From: DTFZ01 sp050260375
Lineage (GTDB): Bacteria; Bacillota; Clostridia; Christensenellales; SZUA-584
Assembly (NCBI GenBank): GCA_050260375.1
Contig: JBLNCA010000006.1
Coordinates: 1-64,000 of the forward strand
DNA length: 64,000 nt
Reading direction: 5' to 3'
Below the pieces are notes generated by a model that was not told the DNA's origin, did no database searches, and saw nothing but the letters and a program-made list of their open reading frames with translations. Position numbers and translations under genes: made by a program. Below, in pieces: positions 53,466 through 60,748 of the stretch. Each line of letters begins with the position of its first letter. The stretch's first letter is position 1.

Positions 53466-54992
53466 ATGCCCGAAAGTGATTTCTTAATTGAAATTAAGAA
53501 CGTGACAAAGACTTTCGGCGGGGTCGTCCGCGCGCTTGATGATATCAGCCTGGGCATACGTAAAAATGAGATTGTCGGCGTTGTCGGGGAAAACGGGGCG
53601 GGAAAATCGACGCTGATGAAGATACTCGCGGGGGTATTCCCGCCTGACTGCGGAAAGCTGTTGTACAAGGGGAAGGAGGTGCCTTTTCCCAAGAGCCCAA
53701 AGGAGGCCGCCAAGAGAGGTATAGGCATCGTTTATCAGGAAAAAGGCGTGGTGTCGTGTCTTAAGGTTTATCAGTTTCTGTTCCTGGGGAATGAGGAATG
53801 CTTTAAGAAGGCCAAGACGCTGCAGATCAAAAAAATGAAAGAGTATGCCGCGGAAGTGATCAAGGAATTCCGCATCCGCTGCTCCATAGACGATTATATG
53901 TATGCGTTGCCGCTGTCGACCCAGAAGATGATCGAGATAGCCCGTGCTATAGTAAGCCTCCGGCTGGAGCACGGCGAAGGGGTGGATATGGTGATCATTC
54001 TGGATGAGCCGACCGCCCCGCTGACGATAGAGGAACGCCAGGAGCTGTTCAAGCAAATAATCGCCATGAAAAGCAGCGCTTCCTTCGTATTCGTCTCCCA
54101 TATCATGAACGAGGTCATGGAGTTTACGGACAGAATACACGTGCTGCGGGACGGCAAGGTGGTCGCCGGCTACGACATGAAGAAGGAGAGCCTGTCGGAG
54201 GAGGACCTGTTCAGGGTCATCGTCGGCAAGGAGTCGGTGGATCTGGAGAAGGGCAAGGTCCGTAAACCGGTTGAGTCAGGCGAGGTAATGCTCAAAGCGG
54301 ATAACCTTACGAAGGATGGCAGCTATTATGACGTTTCTTTCGAGCTGCATAAAGGCGAATGCATCGGGCTGTTCGGACCGACGGGCGCAGGGCAGAGCGA
54401 GCTGCTGCGCTCGATAGCGGGGCTTACAGGCTTCGATAAAGGCGTGCTGCATATAAACGGCAGGAGAGCCAGGGCTAAGGAGCCGCCGCATGTACGGCTG
54501 AAAAGAAACGTTGGTTACTTTTCGGGCGAGACCGGAAAAGAGCTCTTCTTAAACTGGTCCATCGCCAAGAACATCTCGATACTCAACATCCACAAAATAA
54601 GACGGAAGCTGACTCGCATCATCAATTTCGGGGCGGAAAAGAAGATGGCTGAGGAGATCATCGGCAACCTGCGGATCAAGGCGCCCAGCTATCGCTCCGA
54701 GTGCTACTCGTTAAGCGGCGGCAACAAGCAGAAGGTGTCCGTCGGCAAATGGTTTGAAAGGAACCCGGATATATTCCTGATGGAAGGCCCGACCATCGGT
54801 ATCGACGTGGGCGCCAGAACGGATATATATGAAGCCACGCTGAAGATGAAGGAGCGGGGGATATCCATGATACTGGTGAGCGACGATCCCAAGGAATATT
54901 CCCTGCTGTGCGACAGGATCATCTATTTCCGGAACGGCAGAATAAACTCCGTCCTCAGCATGGAGCAATTCAACGAGGTGATATCGATATGA
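53466..54992 (+). CDS. Sugar ABC transporter ATPase (RbsA/MglA type)
   Basis: A 508-residue double ATPase of the CUT2 class. The first nucleotide-binding domain has Walker A GENGAGKST, signature LSTQKMIEIARA and Walker B VIILDEPTAP. The second has the usual degenerate Walker A (GPTGAGQSE), a canonical signature SLSGGNKQKV and FLMEGPTIGID in the Walker B region, where Glu replaces the usual Asp. Loss of the Walker Lys in the second domain is normal in this family. GGAAGGAG precedes the ATG. The permease gene starts as ATGA over its stop. Confidence 0.93.
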   Translation: MPESDFLIEIKNVTKTFGGVVRALDDISLGIRKNEIVGVVGENGAGKSTLMKILAGVFPPDCGKLLYKGKEVPFPKSPKEAAKRGIGIVYQEKGVVSCLKVYQFLFLGNEECFKKAKTLQIKKMKEYAAEVIKEFRIRCSIDDYMYALPLSTQKMIEIARAIVSLRLEHGEGVDMVIILDEPTAPLTIEERQELFKQIIAMKSSASFVFVSHIMNEVMEFTDRIHVLRDGKVVAGYDMKKESLSEEDLFRVIVGKESVDLEKGKVRKPVESGEVMLKADNLTKDGSYYDVSFELHKGECIGLFGPTGAGQSELLRSIAGLTGFDKGVLHINGRRARAKEPPHVRLKRNVGYFSGETGKELFLNWSIAKNISILNIHKIRRKLTRIINFGAEKKMAEEIIGNLRIKAPSYRSECYSLSGGNKQKVSVGKWFERNPDIFLMEGPTIGIDVGARTDIYEATLKMKERGISMILVSDDPKEYSLLCDRIIYFRNGRINSVLSMEQFNEVISI

Positions 54993-55960
54993 AAAACAAT
55001 GTTTTCCGGAATGTATTCTCGGCCGTGTTCAAATCGTTTAAGGCTTATCCGGTGCTGCTGATTTTCATAATATTGTTCGCTGGCTTTTCGGCATTGTATT
55101 CGGATAGGTTTCTGACAGGACTGAACATAGAAGCCATGCTCAAGCAGTTCGTCAGGCTGATGCTGTTTGCGATAGGGCCGTCCATCGTAATGACCACCGG
55201 CTCGCTTGACCTCACGTTTGTGGGTATATGGATGCTGGGCGGCGCGCTCGTGTGGCTGCTGGGCCCGGTCGTCGGGCTCGCTGCCATACTCGCGTTTCCT
55301 ATACTGGGCGTGCTCACGGGGCTGATGGTCGGTGTGATACAGGCCAAGGCCCGCATCCCCTCGTTCATACTCACGCTGAGCGTGATGATCACCTACTGGG
55401 GCGTCACTGCGCTGCTGTCCGAAGGATACTCGCGGTCCGTAACAGGGTACGAATTCCTGACGGCTAAACTGATGCCCGTGATACCCACCGCGCTGCTCTG
55501 GACTATCCCGATACTGGCAGTCGCCATATTCCTGATGAAGCGGACCGTGCTGGGGCCGTACTTCTACGCGATAGGCGCCAATGAAGAGGGCGCTCACATG
55601 GCAGGCATACGGGTGAACAGGTTCAAGATGCTCGTGTTCACGATAAGCGGTCTGTTCACCGGCATCAGCTCTATAGTGCTGTTCCAGCATCTGGGCGGTT
55701 CGATACCGGTCGAGCTGAACTTAAGCACGATGAACGAACCGCTTGTGGCGATCATACTGGGCGGTACGCCGCTGATGGGCGGCACCGGCGGCCCGCAGCG
55801 TACTATACTCGGCGCAATCACATTAACTGTGCTCATGCGCGGGCTGAATGTCGCGATGCTGCCGCCTCAGGCCATAGAACTGCTGGTGGGCCTGATGCTT
55901 ATAGTATCGATAATCGTGGGGTCGAGAAGCCTCAATAAAGCAGGGACGGAGGTAACATGA
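54989..55960 (+). CDS. Sugar ABC transporter permease 1
   Basis: A 323-residue permease with about eight to ten helices and the CUT2 motif GANEEGAHMAGIRVNRFKM and ILGGTPLMGGTGGPQ near the C-terminus. The start overlaps the ATPase stop by 4 bp; the frame extending to 54908 lies inside the ATPase gene. With permease 2 it forms a probable heterodimer. Confidence 0.92.
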   Translation: MKNNVFRNVFSAVFKSFKAYPVLLIFIILFAGFSALYSDRFLTGLNIEAMLKQFVRLMLFAIGPSIVMTTGSLDLTFVGIWMLGGALVWLLGPVVGLAAILAFPILGVLTGLMVGVIQAKARIPSFILTLSVMITYWGVTALLSEGYSRSVTGYEFLTAKLMPVIPTALLWTIPILAVAIFLMKRTVLGPYFYAIGANEEGAHMAGIRVNRFKMLVFTISGLFTGISSIVLFQHLGGSIPVELNLSTMNEPLVAIILGGTPLMGGTGGPQRTILGAITLTVLMRGLNVAMLPPQAIELLVGLMLIVSIIVGSRSLNKAGTEVT

Positions 55961-56937
55961 TGAAACAAGCGGCATGCGACGGCAAACCCGTTAAATTAAG
56001 GCGCTGGACCGAAGACAACATGTCTCTCATCATTTCGATTGCAGCGATGTTCGTGCTTATAATCGGCTTCCAGCTCATTAATCCTTACTTCCTGCAGTAT
56101 CAGGGCATAATTTCGCTTGTCTATGCGATGTCCTACTTCCTGATCGCTGCGTGCGGGCTCACCTTTGTGATAATGATGGGGTCTTTCGACTTCTCTGTGG
56201 TGAGCGTACTGAAATTCTCGGCGCTGCTGTGCGTCACGTACATTGACAAGATAGGCCTGTGGGTGGTGCCGGCGGCGCTGCTTGTGAGCGTGCTTATAGG
56301 CTTTATCAACGGCATCATATTCACAAAGCTGAAAGTCCCTTCCTTCCTGGTCACACTGGGCATCTCCATCGTGATCGACGGCGTGGCGCTGTATATGTCC
56401 CAGGGCTTCCTGCTAATGATGGAAAACGAGGTGTTCAGAAGCCTGTCCATTACGTTTATCGGCGGTCTGCCGTCCATATTCTACTGGGCGATCGCGGTGC
56501 TTATTATCTGCACGCTAATCACGCTGATCACTCCGTTCGGGCGGCGCATATTGGCAATAGGCGGAAACCCGGTGGCGGCTGCACATTCAGGCATCAACGT
56601 CGGCCGTATGCGCGTTGCAGTGTTTATGCTGTCCAGCCTGCTGGCGGGCCTGGCCGGCATACTCTACATGGCGCAGTGGGGGGGCGGTTCCGTGGCTATC
56701 GGCGCGGACATGACGCTGCCGCTGTTTGCCAGCGTCGTGGCCGGCGGAACAGCGCTTTCCGGCGGCGTGGGCGGGCCTCACAGAACGCTGCTTGGCGTCA
56801 TCATCATCACGTGGACGCAGACCGGCCTGCTGACGATGGGTTTCGGGCAGGATATTCAGGTCATCGTCTTCGGGGTTATAGCCATCACAATGAGCATCGT
56901 GACCACCGACAGGAAGAAAATCAAGATAATCAAATAG
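55957..56937 (+). CDS. Sugar ABC transporter permease 2
   Basis: A 326-residue paralogue of permease 1 with GGNPVAAAHSGINVGRM and GGTALSGGVGGPH at the matching positions. Its start overlaps the previous stop (ATGA). Two non-identical permeases are seen in some CUT2 systems (for example Lsr or Ery), whereas ribose and xylose importers use one. Confidence 0.92.
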   Translation: MMKQAACDGKPVKLRRWTEDNMSLIISIAAMFVLIIGFQLINPYFLQYQGIISLVYAMSYFLIAACGLTFVIMMGSFDFSVVSVLKFSALLCVTYIDKIGLWVVPAALLVSVLIGFINGIIFTKLKVPSFLVTLGISIVIDGVALYMSQGFLLMMENEVFRSLSITFIGGLPSIFYWAIAVLIICTLITLITPFGRRILAIGGNPVAAAHSGINVGRMRVAVFMLSSLLAGLAGILYMAQWGGGSVAIGADMTLPLFASVVAGGTALSGGVGGPHRTLLGVIIITWTQTGLLTMGFGQDIQVIVFGVIAITMSIVTTDRKKIKIIK

Positions 56938-56964
56938 CGGTACATCAACAGGCACAACGATTGT

Positions 56965-56986
56965 CCGTCCTGCAAAAGGCAGACGG
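56965..56986 (+). other. Intercistronic hairpin before the binding-protein gene
   Basis: CCGT-C-CTGC pairs with GCAG-ACGG around AAAAG, with no T-tract. Such hairpins often stabilise the 5' end of a processed binding-protein mRNA, allowing more of it than of the permeases. Confidence 0.55.
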
Positions 56987-57010
56987 CTAAAATAAATACG
57001 GAGGTGGACA

Positions 57011-58543
57011 ATGAAAAAGAAATTGCTTTTGTTGGTTGTCATGCTGTTGGTCGTCAGCATGGTCGTGTCCTTCATGGGCTGCACGCCCCAGCCGGCGGAA
57101 ACCCCGGCACCGGCGGATACGTCAGCGGGAGATAAACCCGCTCCGGCAGATCAGCCCACTTCGGCAGATCAGCCCGTAGACGAAGAGATTGATTTTAACA
57201 ATCTCGTGGTACCCGAGGACGAAGCCGGCAAGGAAGAGCTGCGCATGAAGCTGGCTCAAAAGTATAAAAATGCAGAGCCCGGCGAGAGCTTCCTCGTGGG
57301 GCACATCACGTTCCAGCTTGAGCAGGAATACGCCATGATGGTGCTGCAGGCCAACAAGCAGGCTGCCGAGCAGCTGGGCCTCAAATTCCAGAGCGCTCTG
57401 GCTACCTCAGACGCGGAATGGATAGAGATCACCCAGAGCATGATCGCGTCCGGTGCGAAGGCACTTACGCTGAACTGCCCGTCGATGACGGCGATGCCTG
57501 AGATCGCACGGCTTTGCGAGGAAAATAAGGTGTTCCTCGCCACTTACTTCGGTTATACGGCCGACATTTTCCCCGGCGACTTTGGTCCGTACTGGGTGCT
57601 GGACAACACGCCGATGTCGGATGAGCAGACGTTCTATCCGCTGATGGTGCTGATGGAGAAAATGAAGCAGAACGGCAAGACCAAGCTGCTGCATCATCAG
57701 GCCAGCAAGACGGCGGCGACTGTGTCCACGGTGTACATCAATCTGGGCGTCTACCAGGCGTGGAAACATTATCCGGAAATCCAGCTGCTGGGGCATCAAT
57801 ACGGTGAGTGGGGCTACGAAGGCGGACGCGCCGCGGCGGAAGCTTCCCTGGCTGTTCGGACTGACTATGAAGGCTTCTGGGGCGCCAACGACTCGCAGAC
57901 CACCGGTGCTCTGAGGGCGCTGGAAGACCGCGGCCTCAACATCGGAACGTATACAGTCTCCCGTGATATGGAGATGACGACGGCACAGGATATCATCGAT
58001 AACAAATTCCTCGCCACCTGCGGCTTCGCGATTCCGTACTTCGGCGGACGCATGGTCTCCATGCTGTACGATATGTGCGTGGGCGAGTGGTATCCGCTGC
58101 CTGACGAGCGGCTCCAGACAGCGAAAATGGATGTTTACGGCAATGACGAGCTCGCGGCTTTGGCGACGGCATCCGGCATCGACAAATATCCTGGCTATAA
58201 CGCCGGACCGACCAAGGACAATCTTGAAAAGATATTGACCCAGATGAAGTCGAGCAATCCGCAGTACCCGTACGACTTCAGGCTGATATCGCTGTCCAAA
58301 TGCAAGGAGGAAGGTCTGACATATGACCGTCACGCCGGCGGCGGAACGGAGCTCGGACAGCACGATTACTATTACGTGCTGCAGCTCAAGAAATTCGGCG
58401 ATCTGGATACTCTTAAAGCGCACCTGGCGGCGTTGTACGAGCATTTCCTCGACTTCAGCTGGGCGACCACCTGGGAAGAGGCTGAGGAGTATTCCAAGAA
58501 ATTCCCGCCGACGCTGAAAATCGAACCCAACTGGGAGAGTTAG
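57011..58543 (+). CDS. Sugar-binding lipoprotein 2, unusually long
   Basis: A 510-residue lipoprotein (lipobox MGC at about residue 24-26) with a Pro/Ala/Asp linker holding repeated PADQP/SADQP units, then a Peripla_BP_4-like fold: FLVGHITFQLEQEYAMMV, GAKALTLNCPSM and GFWGANDSQTTGALRALE. CUT2 binding proteins usually have 300-350 residues; this one has about 120 extra, mostly after residue 380, including SLSKCKEEGLTYDRHAGGG and an aromatic C-terminal helix pair. The extension may add a binding lobe. GGAGGTGG precedes the ATG. It is the transport binding protein by position. Confidence 0.88.
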   Translation: MKKKLLLLVVMLLVVSMVVSFMGCTPQPAETPAPADTSAGDKPAPADQPTSADQPVDEEIDFNNLVVPEDEAGKEELRMKLAQKYKNAEPGESFLVGHITFQLEQEYAMMVLQANKQAAEQLGLKFQSALATSDAEWIEITQSMIASGAKALTLNCPSMTAMPEIARLCEENKVFLATYFGYTADIFPGDFGPYWVLDNTPMSDEQTFYPLMVLMEKMKQNGKTKLLHHQASKTAATVSTVYINLGVYQAWKHYPEIQLLGHQYGEWGYEGGRAAAEASLAVRTDYEGFWGANDSQTTGALRALEDRGLNIGTYTVSRDMEMTTAQDIIDNKFLATCGFAIPYFGGRMVSMLYDMCVGEWYPLPDERLQTAKMDVYGNDELAALATASGIDKYPGYNAGPTKDNLEKILTQMKSSNPQYPYDFRLISLSKCKEEGLTYDRHAGGGTELGQHDYYYVLQLKKFGDLDTLKAHLAALYEHFLDFSWATTWEEAEEYSKKFPPTLKIEPNWES

Positions 58544-58571
58544 TAGCTTTTTAAACAACCACCAGCAAAAG

Positions 58572-58613
58572 GCAAGCGCTCCCCCTCTGTATTAAGAGGG
58601 GGGGGAGCCTTGC
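58572..58613 (+). terminator. Strong hairpin between binding-protein gene 2 and the dehydrogenase
   Basis: GCAAG and GCTCCCCCTCT pair with AGAG, a G-run, GAGC and CTTGC in a stem of about 18 bp. It is not followed by T residues, so it may only attenuate transcription or protect the upstream mRNA end. Confidence 0.55.
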
Positions 58614-58615
58614 AA

Positions 58616-58657
58616 TATGGGGTCCCCAGAAAGACGTGAGGCTTTTTGGGGTGTGAA
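58616..58657. repeat. 42-nt hairpin repeat, single copy
   Basis: TATGGGGTCCCC, then stem CCCCAGAAAG with CTTTTTGGGG, ending GTGTGAA. The G in the left arm still pairs (G-U), preserving the fold. Confidence 0.8.
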
Positions 58658-58694
58658 TTTGTGTTCGTAAACCTATTAGTTGGAGGATAATACG

Positions 58695-59459
58695 ATGGCG
58701 AGAAATGTTGTTATTACTGGCGCGGCAAGCGGGATCGGCAAGGCCACGGTAAAAGCTTTTGTGTCGCTGGGCGACAGGGTGTTTATGACGGACTGGAAAG
58801 AAGAAACGCTCGAAGCAGCCTATGCCGAAATGCTGCCGCTGGCACAGGACGGTATGCTTCATAAAATTGCGGCCAATGTGGTCGTTTCGGAAGAAGTGGC
58901 CGGCATTGAGGCGTTGGTCAGCAAATTCGGCGGCTGTGACGTGCTGGTGAACTGTGCGGCGGTTTTCAGAGTCGGGTTGCTGCACAATGCTCCGATGGAC
59001 GATTATGATTTTCAGTTTGATATCAACGTACGCGGTATTTTCAATACCTGCAAAGCTCTCATACCTCATATGCTTAAGAAGCAGAAAGGCGCGGTAGTCA
59101 ACATATCGTCCGTTTCGGGAATGGGCGGCGATTATAATATGTCGCTCTATTGCGCCACAAAGGGAGCAGTCATTGCGATGTCCCGCGCAATGGCGATGGA
59201 CTATTCAGCGCAGGGCGTCCGTGTCAATATCGTGTCGCCGTCCGCCGTCAAAACCCCGATGTTCCTGACCGGATGCTCGGAGGCGGTGCTGGAGAGCTTC
59301 AGAAAGAATATGCCGGACAAGAAGCTGTGCGAACCCGAGTGGTGCGCCAACGTGATCGTCTATCTGGCTTCGGATAACGCCGAGCACCTCTGCGGCGTCA
59401 ACATCCCCGTAGACGGCGGGCTGACGGCTTGGAACGGCCAGCCCAATCAGGAGAAGTGA
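58695..59459 (+). CDS. Short-chain dehydrogenase/reductase
   Basis: A 254-residue classical SDR. NAD(P)-binding TGAASGIGKA at residues 9-18, an Asp at the end of the second strand (MTDWK) that favours NAD, catalytic Ser in NISSVSG and YCATK (Tyr and Lys). C-terminal GVNIPVDGGLTAW is typical. ATG 58695 has GGAGG upstream. Placed last in the ABC operon, it probably oxidises the imported polyol or reduces a keto sugar; with the FGGY kinase it would make a sugar phosphate. The substrate is not known. Confidence 0.9.
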   Translation: MARNVVITGAASGIGKATVKAFVSLGDRVFMTDWKEETLEAAYAEMLPLAQDGMLHKIAANVVVSEEVAGIEALVSKFGGCDVLVNCAAVFRVGLLHNAPMDDYDFQFDINVRGIFNTCKALIPHMLKKQKGAVVNISSVSGMGGDYNMSLYCATKGAVIAMSRAMAMDYSAQGVRVNIVSPSAVKTPMFLTGCSEAVLESFRKNMPDKKLCEPEWCANVIVYLASDNAEHLCGVNIPVDGGLTAWNGQPNQEK

Positions 59460-59604
59460 GGCGCAATCACATCATAACAACCATATAATATGGCGCGGAA
59501 GGCCGGACTTAAAGTACTTCAACAGGGGAGCCATTTGCAAGGCTCCCTTTAACATACCCGTTATTGCCCGTTGCCTGCTTACGGTGGTTAGCAATACACG
59601 ACAA

Positions 59605-59733
59605 GAGCAAAGCGAACTTTGAAATCTTAATACAAGGCCCCCCGCAAAGCCTGAAGCTTTGTGGGGAGAAGGAGGAGCAAGGAAGCGTGCGGATGTTTTG
59701 CTTAAAAAGCAAAACGGAGCAAAGCGAACTTTG
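59605..59733. repeat. 17-nt direct repeat flanking a repeat remnant
   Basis: GAGCAAAGCGAACTTTG occurs at 59605-59621 and 59717-59733. The second copy is part of the tRNA-operon terminator stem. A degenerate 42-nt family member lies between them. Confidence 0.85.
59631..59670. repeat. Divergent member of the 42-nt repeat family
   Basis: TACAAGGCCCCCC, then GCAAAGC pairing with GCTTTGT and GGGG. The stem keeps its place while its sequence differs from other copies. Confidence 0.6.
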
Positions 59734-59738
59734 CTCCG
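59711..59738 (-). terminator. Terminator of the tRNA operon
   Basis: On the minus strand CGGAGCAAAG pairs perfectly with CTTTGCTCCG around TTCG, followed by TTTTGCTTTTT, just downstream of tRNA-Leu. Confidence 0.9.
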
Positions 59739-59741
59739 ACG

Positions 59742-59830
59742 TGGTGCGAGAAACAGGACTTGAACCTGCACGGGTTTGACCCCACTAGAACCTGAATCTA
59801 GCGCGTCTGCCAGTTCCGCCATTCTCGCAC
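59742..59830 (-). tRNA. tRNA-Leu (CAG)
   Basis: A class II tRNA with a long variable arm; 5' GTGCGAG pairs with CTCGCAC; anticodon loop TTCAGGT gives CAG, reading CTG. CCA is encoded. Its 3' end faces the sugar locus. Confidence 0.95.
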
Positions 59831-59843
59831 GGCTTGCTAAATA

Positions 59844-59928
59844 TGGTGGAGGGAGGTGGATTCGAACCACCGAAGTCATTGACAACAGATTTACAGTCTG
59901 CTCCCTTTGGCCGCTCGGGAATCCCTCC
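59844..59928 (-). tRNA. tRNA-Tyr (GTA)
   Basis: Long variable arm, acceptor GGAGGGA/TCCCTCC, anticodon loop CTGTAAA gives GTA. CCA encoded. Confidence 0.95.
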
Positions 59929-59931
59929 ATA

Positions 59932-60007
59932 TGGAGCTGATGATGGGACTCGAACCCGCAACCTGCTGATTACAAATCAGCTGCTCTACCGGTTGAGCTA
60001 CATCAGC
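59932..60007 (-). tRNA. tRNA-Thr (TGT)
   Basis: Acceptor GCTGATG/CATCAGC, anticodon loop TTTGTAA gives TGT; CCA encoded. Confidence 0.95.
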
Positions 60008-60062
60008 ATTTTATCACCTCGAAGCAGACGCAGGGGCTTAAAAGGTGATATATCGAAAAAAA

Positions 60063-60138
60063 TGGTGCCTCAGGACAGAATCGAACTGTCGACACAGGGA
60101 TTTTCAGTCCCTTGCTCTACCAACTGAGCTACCGAGGC
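60063..60138 (-). tRNA. tRNA-Phe (GAA)
   Basis: Acceptor GCCTCGG/CTGAGGC, anticodon loop CTGAAAA gives GAA; CCA encoded. It is a substrate of PheST and a likely effector of the T-box at 28.8 kb. Confidence 0.95.
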
Positions 60139-60178
60139 AAGTTGTACCCCAAACAACTATTGATCGTTTGGGGTATGC

Positions 60179-60255
60179 TGGCGACCCGGAACGGGCTCGA
60201 ACCGTCGACCTCTAGCGTGACAGGCTAGCGTTCTAACCAACTGAACTACCGGGCC
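60179..60255 (-). tRNA. tRNA-Asp (GTC)
   Basis: Acceptor GGCCCGG/CCGGGTC, anticodon loop CTGTCAC gives GTC; CCA encoded. Confidence 0.95.
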
Positions 60256-60292
60256 ATTATTTGCCCCAAAAGCGTAAGCCCTTGGGGTTAAC

Positions 60293-60369
60293 TGGTGGGG
60301 CCTCAGGGACTCGAACCCCGGACCGATCGGTTATGAGCCGACTGCTCTAACCAACTGAGCTAAGGCCCC
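60293..60369 (-). tRNA. tRNA with CAT anticodon, probably elongator Met
   Basis: Acceptor GGGGCCT/AGGCCCC with Watson-Crick first pair, so not an initiator; anticodon loop CTCATAA gives CAT. A lysidine-modified Ile tRNA cannot be fully excluded by eye. CCA encoded. Confidence 0.9.
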
Positions 60370-60373
60370 AAAA

Positions 60374-60448
60374 TGGTGACCCCTAGGAGAATCGAACTCC
60401 TGTTACCGCCGTGAAAGGGCGATGTCTTAACCGCTTGACCAAGGGGCC
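60374..60448 (-). tRNA. tRNA-Glu (TTC)
   Basis: Acceptor GGCCCCT/AGGGGTC (G-U near the end), anticodon loop CTTTCAC gives TTC; CCA encoded. Confidence 0.94.
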
Positions 60449-60466
60449 ATTTGTTAAACGTGACGC

Positions 60467-60543
60467 TGGTCGGGGTGAAGGGACTTGAACCCCCGGCCCC
60501 ATGCTCCCAAAGCACGTGCGCTACCAAACTGCGCTACACCCCG
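60467..60543 (-). tRNA. tRNA-Pro (TGG)
   Basis: Acceptor CGGGGTG/CACCCCG, anticodon loop TTTGGGA gives TGG; CCA encoded. First tRNA of the operon. Confidence 0.95.
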
Positions 60544-60565
60544 AGAATTTTACGCGACGAACTAT

Positions 60566-60594
60566 AATATACAGTATTTAAACTGCAATGTCAA
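60566..60594 (-). promoter_or_regulatory. Promoter of the tRNA operon
   Basis: On the minus strand TTGACA (60594-60589), 17 bp, TATATT (60571-60566), with about 22 bp to tRNA-Pro. A near-consensus stable-RNA promoter. Confidence 0.85.
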
Positions 60595-60681
60595 CCCATT
60601 TTTGCCGCCCAGATTCCGTTTTTTAATGGTGAAATAAGACTGTATTTTTATGGTGAAAAAATAAAAATCAGCTTGCCGAAG

Positions 60682-60710
60682 TTGAATAAATAACGCCCTT
60701 TTACTATAAT
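60682..60710 (+). promoter_or_regulatory. Promoter of miaB
   Basis: TTGAAT and TATAAT with a 17-bp spacer, 38 bp before the TTG start. Confidence 0.75.
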
Positions 60711-60748
60711 GATTATAACACTGCAAAACGAAAGGTTACATACAACAA

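Noticed and set aside
54361..54430. Inactivating mutation in the second Walker A of the ABC ATPase
   Set aside because: A degenerate second site is usual for RbsA/MglA-type proteins.
46174..58543. AI-2 (Lsr) uptake system, because kinase, ATPase, two permeases and binding protein match in type
   Set aside because: No lsrR, lsrF or lsrG is present, the kinase looks closer to xylulokinase, and the binding protein is far too long.
59472..59930. Long minus-strand frame across the tRNA-Leu/Tyr region
   Set aside because: It reads through two tRNA genes and their terminator.
60293..60369. Initiator tRNA-fMet
   Set aside because: The first acceptor pair is Watson-Crick G-C, while bacterial initiators have a mismatch there.
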